64,000 nt of DNA, taken from contig QUOL01000004.1 of NCBI GenBank assembly GCA_009761415.1, positions 434,001 through 498,000 of the forward strand. The letters run 5' to 3'. This document shows, piece by piece, positions 29,094 to 38,727 of the stretch. The number at the start of each line of letters is the position of its first letter. Within the stretch, counting starts at the first letter, position 1. The DNA is from Sarcomyxa edulis. Its lineage: Eukaryota; Basidiomycota; Agaricomycetes; Agaricales; Mycenaceae. Position numbers and translations under genes: made by a program. A model generated the notes under the pieces. That model was not told where the DNA came from, did not search any database, and was given only the letters and a program-made list of their open reading frames with translations.

Positions 29094-32000
29094 ATGAACG
29101 TTGGTCTTAGAACTCTTGACACTCATCGTGCAATCAACATTGATGCGTTGCTGGATTCAGGGGCCACTACATTGTTTATGGATAAAGAATTTGCAAAAGG
29201 CAATGGGTTAGCAACTCGACGACTGAAAAGACCCATTCAAGTATACAATGTAGATGGAACCCTGAACGAAGGAGGGTCGATCACAGAAGAAGTAGACATG
29301 ATCCTGAACTATAAGGGGCATAAGGAACGTGCTACTTTTGCGATCACCAACCTTGGAAAGATGGCGGTTATTATCGGACACTCCTGGTTGAAGAAGCACA
29401 ACCCGGAAATAGACTGGGAAAAGGGTGAAGTGGAGATGACTAGGTGTCCAAAAGAATGTGGGTACGACGCTAAGGTACGCCGCAAGGCAAAAGCCAAAGC
29501 TAAGACCCCATTCCCCACCATGGTCAACGAAGATGAAGAAGGTGAAGACGAAGAAGCCATCTACCACACGTGGTATGATCCTTGGGCTCATAAAGAAGAC
29601 GACGAGTATGAAGAAATTCCAACGGAACGGATATTCTTTGCTGGTGACGCAGGGGTCTTTCAATCTAAACCTAAACCCGAAACCATAGTCCCCGAACAGT
29701 ATCATGAATTCTTAGAACTGTTCGAAAAGAAGGCGTCGGAACGACTCCCTGAACGACGACCTTGGGACCATCCCATAGATCTGAAAGACACCTTTATCCC
29801 TCAAAACCCTAAACTGTACCCTCTGTCACCAAAAGAACAAAAGGAACTCGACGAATTCATCGACGAGAACCTACGCAAAGGATATATCCGACCCTCGAAG
29901 TCTCCCCAAGCGGCTCCCTTCTTCTTCGTGAAGAAGAAAGACGGTACGAATCGCCCGGTTCAAGACTATCGGCATCTGAACTCCCACACAGTCAAGAACG
30001 CTTACCCACTACCCCTAATCCCCGAACTTGTCGATAAACTTAAAAACGCAAAGATCTTCACCAAATTAGACCTACGGTGGGGATACAACAATTTGCGCAT
30101 CAAGGAAGGGGATGAGTGGAAAGCAGCCTTCAAAACCAACAGAGGGATGTTCGAACCAACCGTTATGTTCTTTGGACTGATGAATTCGCCGGCTTCCTTC
30201 CAGACCATGATGAACCACATTCTCAAACCGCTGATCGATAAAGGAGTAGTCATTGTTTACATGGACGACATCCTGATCTTCACCAAGACACTGGAAGAAC
30301 ACAGGAAAATAGTCAAACAAGTTCTTGAAATCTTACGAGACAATGATCTATTCCTTAAACCCGAAAAATGCGAGTTTGAGAAAACAGAGCTGGAATACCT
30401 CGGTCTCATCATCTCGGGTGACCACATTAGAATGGATCCCAAGAAAGTCGAAGCAGTCATGAAGTGGCCGGTACCAACAAAAGTCAAGGAGCTGCAAGCC
30501 TTTCTCGGCTTTGCTAACTTCTACCGGCGCTTCATAGAGGGATTCTCTAAAGTGGCAAAACCCCTTCATCAGCTCACTCGGAAGGATGCACCATGGAAAT
30601 GGACGGAGGAACAACAAAAGGCATTCGACGAGTTAAAGAGAAGATTCTCCTCCGAGCCTGTCCTCGTATATCCTGACCCGACAAAGCAGATGAAGATTGA
30701 GGCCGACTCCTCAGGTCATGCGACTGGGGGTATTCTAAGCATGCTCTGTGATGATGGTAAATGGAGACCGTGCGCCTATCTCTCCAAAGGATTGAATGAT
30801 GTGCAACGCAACTATGATATACACGATAAAGAAATGCTAGCCATCATTCGATGTTTGGAAGAATGGCGACACTACCTCGAAGGGGCTGACCACCCGGTGG
30901 TAATCTGGAGCGACCATAAGAACCTGGAATACTTCAAAACAGCACGGAACTTGAATCGACGACAAGCGAGATGGGCACTTTACCTATCGCGATTTGATTT
31001 CGTGCTGAAACACCGACCAGGGTCTGCATCGGCCAAACCAGATTATCTCTCGAGACGAGCAGATCATGACAAGGGGGAAGAGGATAACCAGAACCAAATC
31101 CTTCTGAAACCAGAGTTTTTCCGAATCCGAGCGCTTCAACAGGGCCACGTTTTGATCGAAAACAACGAGTCTAGCATTTTATCAGACATCAGAAAGTGCA
31201 AAGACTATGATGAGTCGGTGGTCAAAGCTGTTGAAGAACTCAAACATTCCCCTGTCAGACGTCTCAGAGAAGAAGAGTGGTCAGAAGAGCAAGGGTTGAT
31301 ACTATTCCGGGGAAAAGTCTACGTCCCTAAGAAGGAAGAACTACGGCGAAAGATTGTGGAATTACATCACGATTCTGCAGTCGTGGGACACCCTGGAAAG
31401 TGGAAGACCCTAGAGCTCATGAGCAGGAACTACTGGTGGCCAGGAATGACTAAATTTGTAACCCAGTACATCGAAGGTTGCGACAAATGTAATCGAACAA
31501 AGACATTCCCTGCCCCACCAATAGGAAAGCTCATGCCTAACCGCACCCCTTCGGCGCCGTGGACAGATATCTCCGTAGATTTGATCACTGGACTGCCAGA
31601 TAGCCAAGGGAACGATGCAATTCTTGTGGTCGTCGACAGATTCACCAAAATGACCCACATCATCCCATGCTCCGAAGAATTGTCGTCCCTTGGACTAGCC
31701 GCGCTTTACAGAGATCACGTCTGGAGGTACCACGGTCTCCCGGACTCAGTCATCTCGGACCGCGGACCGCAATTTGCCTCGCAGCTCATGAAAGACCTTC
31801 ACACGCTACTCGGTGTCAAACGCAAACTGTCGACAGCCTACCACCCTCAAAGTGATGGACAAACGGAAAGAACCAACCAGGAAATTGAACAATATCTTCG
31901 CTTGTTCATCAATCATAGGCAAAATGATTGGGCTGATTGGCTAGCCATCGCCGAGTTTGCGCTTAACAACCGAGTTTCGTCGTCGACTCAAGTCTCCCCC

Positions 32001-32777
32001 TTCTACGCCAATACTGGAAGACATCCAAGGATGGGGGTCGAGCCGAAAAGAAATGTCAAGTCAGAAGCTGCTGAGGACTTTGCACTACGCATGAAAAAGG
32101 TCCATGAGGAAGTAGAGGCGGCTCTAAATAAGGCGGCAGATGAGATGAAGAGATTTGCAGATCAAGGTCGGATCGAAACCCCACAATACAAGGTTGGAGA
32201 CAAGGTGTACCTTGACTTGAGCGACATCAAGACAGACCGCCCCTCCAAAAAGCTAAGTCACAAGCGGGACGGACCATTCGAAATCACCAAAGTTGTGTCG
32301 CCCAACGCGTATAAACTCAAGTTGCCAAAGCGTTACAACAAGCTACACCCCGTATTCAATGTCTCCAAACTGCGACGCTATGTTCCACCCCAGATCGAAG
32401 GCCAAAGATCCGATCCTCCCCCTCCAATCCAGGTCGAAGGTGAACCCCGATACGAAGTTGAAGAAATCTTGAACTCTAAGTTGGAACGAGGCAAGCTGTA
32501 CTATTTGATCAAGTGGAAGGGGTACACCGACGAACACAACACCTGGGAACCGGAGGATAACGTTGATCGTGCAAAAAGACTGGTTCGACAGTTCCATCAG
32601 TTGCACCCCAATGCACCGCGACGGATTAACGCTGCACTCTTCACTCAACTGCCGTTTAGACCTCTCGAAACCTACACTGATGCCACAATCTCAGTCTTGG
32701 AGAAGGAAAGGACAAAACACATCCCAACTTGGTCGATACCACTTAATCGTAGTCATATCGAGGACGATTTGACCTAG
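29094..32777 (+). CDS. Pol polyprotein (protease, RT, RNase H, integrase, chromodomain)
   Basis: First ATG at 29094 (MNVGLRTLDTHRAIN); 1227 aa. The frame is open from about 28883, so the natural N-terminus may come from splicing. Aspartic protease LLDSGATTLFMD, retropepsin IIGHSWL, RT RPVQDYRHLN and YMDDILIF (about 30,258), RNase H motifs IEADSSGHATGGIL and DKEMLAII, integrase zinc motif (HHDSAVVGHPGKW...CDKCNRTK, about 31,365-31,500), DDE core (SVDLITGL, ISDRGPQFAS, QTERTNQE) and chromodomain YYLIKWKGYTDEHNTWEPED (about 32,500-32,560). All catalytic residues are present. The chromodomain is of the class that guides integration to modified chromatin. Confidence 0.94.
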   Translation: MNVGLRTLDTHRAINIDALLDSGATTLFMDKEFAKGNGLATRRLKRPIQVYNVDGTLNEGGSITEEVDMILNYKGHKERATFAITNLGKMAVIIGHSWLKKHNPEIDWEKGEVEMTRCPKECGYDAKVRRKAKAKAKTPFPTMVNEDEEGEDEEAIYHTWYDPWAHKEDDEYEEIPTERIFFAGDAGVFQSKPKPETIVPEQYHEFLELFEKKASERLPERRPWDHPIDLKDTFIPQNPKLYPLSPKEQKELDEFIDENLRKGYIRPSKSPQAAPFFFVKKKDGTNRPVQDYRHLNSHTVKNAYPLPLIPELVDKLKNAKIFTKLDLRWGYNNLRIKEGDEWKAAFKTNRGMFEPTVMFFGLMNSPASFQTMMNHILKPLIDKGVVIVYMDDILIFTKTLEEHRKIVKQVLEILRDNDLFLKPEKCEFEKTELEYLGLIISGDHIRMDPKKVEAVMKWPVPTKVKELQAFLGFANFYRRFIEGFSKVAKPLHQLTRKDAPWKWTEEQQKAFDELKRRFSSEPVLVYPDPTKQMKIEADSSGHATGGILSMLCDDGKWRPCAYLSKGLNDVQRNYDIHDKEMLAIIRCLEEWRHYLEGADHPVVIWSDHKNLEYFKTARNLNRRQARWALYLSRFDFVLKHRPGSASAKPDYLSRRADHDKGEEDNQNQILLKPEFFRIRALQQGHVLIENNESSILSDIRKCKDYDESVVKAVEELKHSPVRRLREEEWSEEQGLILFRGKVYVPKKEELRRKIVELHHDSAVVGHPGKWKTLELMSRNYWWPGMTKFVTQYIEGCDKCNRTKTFPAPPIGKLMPNRTPSAPWTDISVDLITGLPDSQGNDAILVVVDRFTKMTHIIPCSEELSSLGLAALYRDHVWRYHGLPDSVISDRGPQFASQLMKDLHTLLGVKRKLSTAYHPQSDGQTERTNQEIEQYLRLFINHRQNDWADWLAIAEFALNNRVSSSTQVSPFYANTGRHPRMGVEPKRNVKSEAAEDFALRMKKVHEEVEAALNKAADEMKRFADQGRIETPQYKVGDKVYLDLSDIKTDRPSKKLSHKRDGPFEITKVVSPNAYKLKLPKRYNKLHPVFNVSKLRRYVPPQIEGQRSDPPPPIQVEGEPRYEVEEILNSKLERGKLYYLIKWKGYTDEHNTWEPEDNVDRAKRLVRQFHQLHPNAPRRINAALFTQLPFRPLETYTDATISVLEKERTKHIPTWSIPLNRSHIEDDLT

Positions 32778-32788
32778 AAGGGGGGTGA
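32776..32788 (+). other. Polypurine tract of the plus-strand gypsy element
   Basis: AGAAGGGGGGTGA directly before the 3' LTR and overlapping the pol stop codon. Confidence 0.8.
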
Positions 32789-33220
32789 TGTCAGGAAACG
32801 ACTCATTTTGGACTTTATCTTTGATCTTATCTTATCTTATCAGGGGGCTATAGTTATTCCTTGGGATACCTTTATTCCTGCTGCTGACTGATGCGATTAC
32901 TAAGGTGCTGCGGAGTTGCATCATCATCTTACTAACGGTGTTCCATTATGTTCCATAGGATTCTATAGCTTACCAATCATGTAATGTAGGTAGATATATA
33001 AAGGGCGCTATGCACCCTGGGGATCCTCAGTTCGATCTCTCAGGATTACCGCTAATCTAGTGGGAACCTAAGTCATATAACTCCTGTAGTGTTTTCTATT
33101 GCTTCCCTCTCCTCTCTCTTTCCCTTTGTATCTCCTCTCCTCCTCTTTCTCTGTTCTCGCCTTTCGCTCGTGACGCTTCAGTGGCCCGCTGGTCTTGTAT
33201 AGATTGGTGTTGCCCTGACA
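32789..33220 (+). repeat. 3' LTR of the plus-strand gypsy element
   Basis: 432 bp, one mismatch to the 5' LTR (T 33100), followed by TSD GTTCC at 33221-33225. Confidence 0.95.
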
Positions 33221-33280
33221 GTTCCGAACTCTCCGCGCGCTGACTCATGGTCTCTTTCAAATCACGATAGTGATTATCTT

Positions 33281-33790
33281 CTGTACTCATTCTAAACCAT
33301 GTAAACGTACATGGACGATGTGGCCGAGGTGGTCCTGGCGTGGATGTAGTGTACGAACTCCGCAAGAACGTGGCCATACTCGGCTAATTTTTCAGTTCTC
33401 TGTCTTTTTTTTCTCCGGCCCTCTCTGATTCTGTACTCATTCTAAACCATGTAAACGTACATGGACGATGTGGCCGAGGTGGTCCTGGCGTGGATGTAGT
33501 GTACGAACTCCGCAAGAACGTGGCCATACTCGGCTAATTTTTCAGTTCTCTGTCTTTTTTTTCTCCGGCCCTCTCTGATTCTGTACTCATTCTAAACCAT
33601 GTAAACGTACATGGACGATGTGGCCGAGGTGGTCCTGGCGTGGATGTAGTGTACGAACTCCGCAAGAACGTGGCCATACTCGGCTAATTTTTCAGTTCTC
33701 TGTCTTTTTTTTCTCCGGCCCTCTCTGATTCTGTACTCATTCTAAACCATGTAAACGTACATGGACGATGTGGCCGAGTTGGTCCATGGC
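33281..33790 (+). repeat. 150 bp tandem repeat (3 full units + partial) with tRNA-Leu-like start
   Basis: Units begin CTGTACTCATTCTAAACCAT at 33281, 33431, 33581 and 33731, exactly 150 bp apart; the first three look identical. The fourth runs into the tRNA-Leu gene. Each unit contains GACGATGTGGCCGAGGTGG, i.e. the acceptor strand and A box of that tRNA, then GTGTACGAACTCC (a degenerate B box) and a T8 run (33405-33412 in unit 1) that could stop Pol III. A palindrome core CAAATCACGATAGTGATT precedes unit 1 at about 33259. Confidence 0.9.
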
Positions 33791-33860
33791 GTTGGATTTA
33801 AGTATCCTCTTGATTCCCAATGGACGTAAGTCCGCGCGAGTTCGAACCTCGCCGTCGTCA
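33764..33860 (+). tRNA. tRNA-Leu (anticodon TAA) with short intron
   Basis: Acceptor GACGATG pairs with CGTCGTC (33853-33859), discriminator A33860. A box TGGCCGAGTTGG (33771-33782). Anticodon stem TTGGA, loop TTTAAG giving anticodon TAA at 33799-33801. A ~12 nt intron (33803-33814) follows position 37. Long variable arm TGGACGTAAGTCC marks a class II tRNA (Leu/Ser). T-arm GCGAG-TTCGAAC-CTCGC includes the B box. A T6 terminator lies at 33864-33869. CCA is not encoded, as expected for a nuclear gene. The 3' anticodon strand CCCAA leaves one A-C mismatch, so the exact intron edges are uncertain. Confidence 0.88.
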
Positions 33861-33869
33861 TGCTTTTTT

Positions 33870-34359
33870 CCCGGGAGGACCAGCAGGAGCAACGATAGAT
33901 CGCGGAAGCAAAAACAATAGCAGGACGGAGATCCCCATGAGTGCATGAGGTTGCCAGGACATGTCAGGGACAGAGGTCAATGATGTCCGATCGCACGACT
34001 GAGCGGTGAGCGCCGAGCATGAAGTCTTTGAGAGGACAGAGCGACGCGACGCGTCGCGTCGCGCGCGCGATCGCCACGTGACGCGAAGTCACACTCCATT
34101 CAGGACTAGGTTTGACGATTGAAATCCAAGACATGTTTAATCAAAGAACAACGCAAGCATACTCATCAGCACTGCGTGATACACCCAAAGGTTTGATGAC
34201 TAGTGAACCGACAATATCTAGACTCGCACGTTAGACCTCGACTCGACACGCAGCACCGAGTTCGACGATTTGCAAGACGTAGTAAGACAAAAACAACACA
34301 TGCAGACACTGATACAGACGCGCTACATAGTCCCAACAAAGCTTGATATACATCGCAGC
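33870..34359. other. Intergenic stretch with GC palindrome
   Basis: No gene. Contains a perfect 22-nt palindrome GCGACGCGACGCGTCGCGTC (plus GC) at 34041-34062, followed by alternating CG and a CACGTG at about 34076-34081. ACGCGT in its centre is the MCB cell-cycle element core and CACGTG is an E-box; roles are speculative. Confidence 0.5.
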
Positions 34360-35421
34360 TTAGAAAATCTAGATGGCGCGCGTCAGACTTCGCTGACAGA
34401 AAAAGGACACGACTCACCCCGTTGATGTGGTCTTGTCCTCCAGGAATCTGTCGGACCCTTTTGACCATGACAGTGAGTATGATAGTAGTCAAGCTATGCG
34501 TTCGCGCCGCTTACCTGCGAGTTGGCTTGAACTGTTCAGTTTCCTCCGAATCCCAAAAGTTGCCAAGTGAGCTGTTACCGCCTGGGTTCGTCCTCACGCG
34601 TCTGCAGGATGCGAGTCAGCTATACGATCACGCAAGCTGCATGTTCTGCGACAAACCTGCTTGGTTTAAAGTCTGGAGATACTTTGAGTTCGAGGCCGTT
34701 ATTGTCGACGACGCTTGCAGCTGCCGGTTCAGTTGTCTCAGGCTGTTTCTAGGTAAGCATCTGGAAGGATTGACATCATGTCATCTTACCACAGCCTCTG
34801 GCTCCTTCTCTTTGGGCGGAGCAGTAGATAATGCGTCGTCCTCCGCGTCAACGCCAAAGATATCGCTGTGCGGGCCACCTGGAACCGTACGAACGCGACG
34901 GGAGGGCTTGAAGTCGAATGTAGATGTGGCAACTATTGATCAAGGCTTTGAGCAGAGTCGCAGGTCCAAGAAGCATGTCGTCAACTTACCAGGGGCAGGA
35001 GAAGGGGCTGCTGCTGCTATGGGAGTGGCCCGAGCGGCCTGAGCTGCGGGAGTGGCCTGAGCGACGGGCGCCTCGCCAGACGAAACGGACATTTTGCCAA
35101 ACTTGGCGTAGCCTGTAGTACGTTGGCTTGTAAACACTCGAGACTGTCATTTTCAAGACTTACGCGGCAGTTTAGATATGTTGGAGAAATTGGTGTCTAC
35201 GGTAGTACCGGTATACCTGAGGAGGCATGTACATTAGAGACGAACCAGAGTGTCCCAGAATAGCTTACTTGAGGAATTCGATCAAGGTGCGCTTCGTGAA
35301 CACAATGTTGGTCTGGTCCCAGTCAAGCATACCTGAGATACAGAACTGGTCAACGACCGGTCCACTAGCAAGTCGAGGGGCACGAACCAAGGTTGGCAGG
35401 CCACTCTCGTTCCTTGGACAT
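34360..35421 (-). CDS. Small basic protein with three RRVRxxPGG repeats, 214 aa
   Basis: Exons 35421-35388, 35332-35269, 35216-35164, 35112-34990, 34932-34790, 34748-34657, 34601-34515, 34457-34418 and 34368-34360 total 645 nt (215 codons), all with GT-AG borders. The protein has three spaced copies of one motif: FKPSRRVRTVPGGPHSDIFG, FKPSRRVRTNPGGNSSLG and FKPTRRVRQIPGGQDHI, joined by Ala/Pro- and Glu-rich linkers; it ends NGIF. The motif resembles the PPGGxSSxIFG boxes of Jupiter/HN1-like and SPIRAL1-like microtubule proteins, but the match is by eye and short. The last coding exon is only 9 nt. The N-terminal exons (MSKEREWPANLGMLDWDQ) are less sure; an internal start at MSVSSGEAPV (35092) is possible. 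No membrane segment. Confidence 0.62.
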
Positions 35422-35722
35422 ATCAATGACCGTGGATGGGGTGAAACTACCGCGACGTTAGTACCGTCTAGAGTGTGAGATGAGAGATGCATACGTAGAA
35501 GACGACATGCTTCTTGGGCAAAAGTACAGAGAAAAAGTGGTCGTAGTCAAGGAGTTAGGGAAAGTGCACGTCCAAATCGGGGTTGTCTCACGCGACTAAT
35601 CGAAGTCACTTCACCCAGTCTCCTACCCAGCCACCGTTCCGAGGTTGAGAAAATAAGAGCACAGAACTACACCCAAAACATTGCCTTGCGCATGAATCGA
35701 AAATCATGACTAATCACAATTC

Positions 35723-35808
35723 AAACTCCACACTCTTATTTTCTCCAACCTCTCCACTGCGGCTGGCTTTTTACAACTGTAAACAATTCAGCCACCGCGG
35801 CGCAACCT
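35723..35808 (+). repeat. Left arm of an ~85 bp inverted repeat
   Basis: TTCAAACTCCACACTCTTA...GCGGCTGGCTTTTTACAACT...TCAGCCACCGCGG matches 36877-36962 on the other strand with a handful of differences. The arms are about 1.07 kb apart and point inward. Confidence 0.8.
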
Positions 35809-36876
35809 CCGAGATATTACTTTTTTGGGTTCTCGCCCTTCCGAATATTATCTCGACCGTGCGCATGTTGTCTCATTGTCGTCTTGGCCGATGATTTGCT
35901 ACATACATCCTACTGCTCATGTGCTAGCAACTGGCAACCTCCAACATTGTTCATACTCCTCTAATCAGAGACAATGGTGAGTCATAGACAGCCTTACAAT
36001 CATTGATGAGTTGACAGTCAGAGCGGGGCACATCGATGACACTCACGGTCGCAGTCTCCACCTCCGAGTTTCCTGTCTTCAAGCCCATTCCAATCTCCTC
36101 GAGATCTCTCAGACAGCACTCATGGTTGTCCCATCTCCTACCTCTCCATCACTCAAATCACTCACCCACCTGCCGACTCTCGTGTCAATTGACGACAAAA
36201 TAGGCCTGTCGACACTCCCGGCGCACACCACTCGTCTCGGTGCGATACTAGTATCGAAGATGGCGACGAGTCGTAGACTCGTCACCGTGGCATTGAGAGG
36301 ACCAAGCTGGCGATCAAATGCTCGTTGTAGGCGAACATGCGGGGAAACATATCGCTGATTTCTCGAGTACGTTTCAGTTGGAATTTGTATCTCTTTTATC
36401 TCGACGGTGCGTACGAGTTTGATCTTGATGACCATTCATTCGTCATCAAAGTTCTGACTTTCACTCCCCGCTCCCCTAATTTGCGTTAGAGTGCAATCGC
36501 AAAGATACTGTACTTGGACGATGATCGAAGGGTGAGCATGTTGGGATCATTGGTGAAAATCTACTCTTCCACTGTGCCATCTCTTCAGCATCAGTGACTG
36601 TTGCATCTTTTTGTCATCTTTGTACTACTAGTTATGAATATATGATACTTCTACACGAAGAAGACATCTGTACAAAATTAGTCTGACTGAACGAGATATT
36701 CTTGAAAACAGATTTATCTTCGTAGACTTCTTGATTATTCACAGGACTCTAAAGGAATGGGGGGCAGCTCGATAACACAGAATACTTGTAGTAGATTAGT
36801 AGTTACATCTGTACGACGTCGACGCGACGCGACACGGAATATTTCAAAAGATCCCAATGAGGAAGTACCTCTCCGT

Positions 36877-36962
36877 GGTGGCTGACTTGTTTACAGTTGT
36901 AAAAAGCCAGCCGCCGTGGAGAGGTTGGAGAAATTAAGAGTGTGGAGTTTGAAATATGGAAG
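36877..36962 (-). repeat. Right arm of the ~85 bp inverted repeat
   Basis: Reverse complement of 35723-35808. Similar spurious ORFs on both arms (LAFYNCKQ) come from this repeat. Lies about 130 bp before the COQ7 start. Confidence 0.8.
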
Positions 36963-37092
36963 TTGCCGAGAGTGTGATCGGGCGAGATGGAGCATGCCCG
37001 TTCGTTCTGGGATTTTGTCTTGATTTCGACAACCTCGGAACGGCGGCTGGATTGGAGCCTGCACTTCACCTCGATTTCTTTCGTCCTCTTTC

Positions 37093-37887
37093 ATGGCAAG
37101 ACATGTTCTATCATCGACCGCCAGAGCAACTACCTTGGTTTTGAAATCTGTTCGGGGATATGTCGCTGGGCCTGCATTAGCTTCTTCTCCTTATACTTCT
37201 GGCGTCAAGGATCCTGCTACAACGACATCCCCGGGGAACATTACCCCTCAACAACGACATGCTCTAGATAGTGCTTTGCGAGTGGACCAGGCTGGAGAAG
37301 TAGCAGCTAACTGGATCTATAGAGGTCAACACTTCGTCCTCGGCCGTGATCCCATAACGGGCCCTCTCATCCAGGTCCGATTACCCCCTATTTTAGCCGA
37401 GCTTCCTGAGCTTACCTGGTTTTACAGGAAATGTGGGATCAGGAAAAGAAACATCTTGCGGTTATGGATCTTATGCAAATACAGCATGATATCCGGCCAA
37501 CCATATTCTTCGACCTAGCCAAGGTAGCTGGCTTTGGCTTGGGCGCCGTTACGGCTCTCATGGGCAAAAAGGCTGCAATGGCATGCACAGAAGCTGTCGA
37601 GACTGTCATTGGGGAGCACTACGACGAGTACGTTCAACGTCCTATGTGGATCTACTGACTTCCTGAAGTTTGTTACCAGCCAATTGAAGGAGATGGAAAC
37701 GTTACCGGAATCTCACCCAAGTGTCCCCCTCCTGAAAGGCGTGATACGAGAATTCCGAGACGACGAGCTGGAACATCTAGATATTGCCGTGGAGAACTTT
37801 TCCCAGCGCGCACCTGCGCATGCGCTTCTCAGTACCGTCGTCGGAGGTGGCTGCAAGGTTGCAATCGAAATATGTAAACGGATTTGA
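37093..37887 (+). CDS. COQ7: COQ7 / CAT5 demethoxyubiquinone hydroxylase, mitochondrial
   Basis: Di-iron monooxygenase that hydroxylates demethoxyubiquinone in coenzyme Q synthesis at the mitochondrial inner membrane. Exons 37093-37374, 37428-37627 and 37680-37887 give 229 aa. Start MARHVLSSTARATTLVLKSVRGYV is a typical Arg/Ser mitochondrial presequence. Conserved block LRVDQAGEVAANWIYRGQ, then the iron ligands in EMWDQEKKHL, EHYD and DELEHLD (ExxH pairs), and the C-terminal VVGGGCKVAIEICKRI. Length and motif order match the family. The gene starts just after the inverted repeat arm at 36877-36962. Confidence 0.95.
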
Positions 37888-38259
37888 TACGGTGTCAGTG
37901 CGAGCCTGTAAGTGTTGTCATTCTGATCACTATATCCTCGACCTGACCTGCTATACCTTGTCACCGTCAGAAGCTCACAGACAAACGGCACAGAAGAACG
38001 TTGCGTCAGCGATGCATGTCTAGCAGTGCTTTGTATAGGTCATCTGTCGGTACATCTTTCTTGTGGGCAATTCAACCAATACGAGCGGAGAGATTGCAAA
38101 GAGGCGGACGGCCATAGTCACTCTCAATATAATTGTGTAACACTATGTCAATACTAGCACGTATCTTGTGATTCAACACGCGTGTATTTCGCGTCAAACA
38201 GGGTATGGTGATGGTATCGTATGCATTCCAGTATGTTACATTCGAATAGCTGCAATCGT

Positions 38260-38727
38260 CTATTCCGACTCGGGTTTCTTGTCCCAGAAGGGGGGGAAGG
38301 GCTTTTCCTTGAGTGCGCCTCGCCACTTCCATCTGGCCTGGAAACGATGAGCTACAGTTCGCTGGGAATGATGAAAACGACTCGTACGTCGGCAAGCGTC
38401 GCCCCGTAGTATATAACTCCAGGTATGACAACCATACACAAGATTGAGACTTTGACAGACTGTCTGGTCCAGCGGAACCTCAAGTATGCTTCTTCGCGCT
38501 ATTGAGTAGTTGGTCAAACAAACGAGAGTCGAGTTCTCGAGATATCTAGCTCACCAGACGGTCGAAACGGTCAAACGCAGGCTCGGGCTGTAGATATGGA
38601 TGTTAATGCGAACAAACGTTTCTCGTTGGCCGACCTCGCACCTTTGCTGCGCCTGTTGGTCTGTAAGAATACAATCCATGAATGAGAATATATACTACAC
38701 ACCGTGATGATGATGGTCCTCCGCCAT
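38260..38727 (-). CDS. NDUFB4: Complex I accessory subunit NDUFB4/B15-like, 85 aa
   Basis: Small inner-membrane subunit of NADH:ubiquinone oxidoreductase. Exons 38727-38703, 38652-38642, 38587-38555, 38498-38388 and 38337-38260 total 258 nt. Protein: MAEDHHHHGAAKPEPAFDRF..., then REEAYLRFRWTRQSVKVS, one membrane helix ILCMVVIPGVIYYGATLA, and a charged tail ending in KPFPPFWDKKPESE. The (M/L)REEAY.RFRWT..TV-VIPG-YY pattern matches NDUFB4. The second exon is an 11-nt microexon; an alternative that uses a later acceptor gives a slightly different N-terminus. Shares a 136 bp divergent promoter with the gene at 38864. Confidence 0.82.

Larger units (their letters stand above)
25085..33220 (+). mobile_element. 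8.1 kb Ty3/gypsy chromodomain LTR retrotransposon with split gag and pol
   Basis: LTRs of 432 bp at 25085-25516 and 32789-33220, TGTCAGG...CCTGACA, differing at one base (C 25396 versus T 33100). TSD GTTCC at 25080-25084 and 33221-33225. Gag ORF 25961-26896, a 2.1 kb non-coding segment with tandem repeats, pol ORF 29094-32777 with protease, RT, RNase H, integrase and chromodomain, then a PPT. The site just inside the 5' LTR matches the predicted mRNA 5' end, pointing to Tf1-like self-priming. One LTR difference suggests a young insertion, but the gag-pol gap leaves doubt that it can move on its own. It lies 543 bp upstream of a tRNA-Leu gene. Confidence 0.94.
35422..37092. other. Unresolved 1.7 kb with an inverted repeat
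   Basis: An ATG directly followed by a good intron (ATG 35974, GTGAGT...TTGACAG) and frames such as MLVVGEHAGKHIADFSSTFQ (about 36318) suggest a spliced gene on the plus strand between 35970 and 36560, but I could not assemble a continuous reading frame or name it. An ~85 bp inverted repeat flanks this part. Nothing else seen. Confidence 0.4.

Noticed and set aside
36240..36560. Fragments MLVVGEHAGKHIADFSSTFQ and AIAKILYLDDDRR suggesting a trafficking or coatomer-type gene
   Set aside because: Could not be joined in frame with sensible introns, and the similarity to coatomer zeta is too short to trust.
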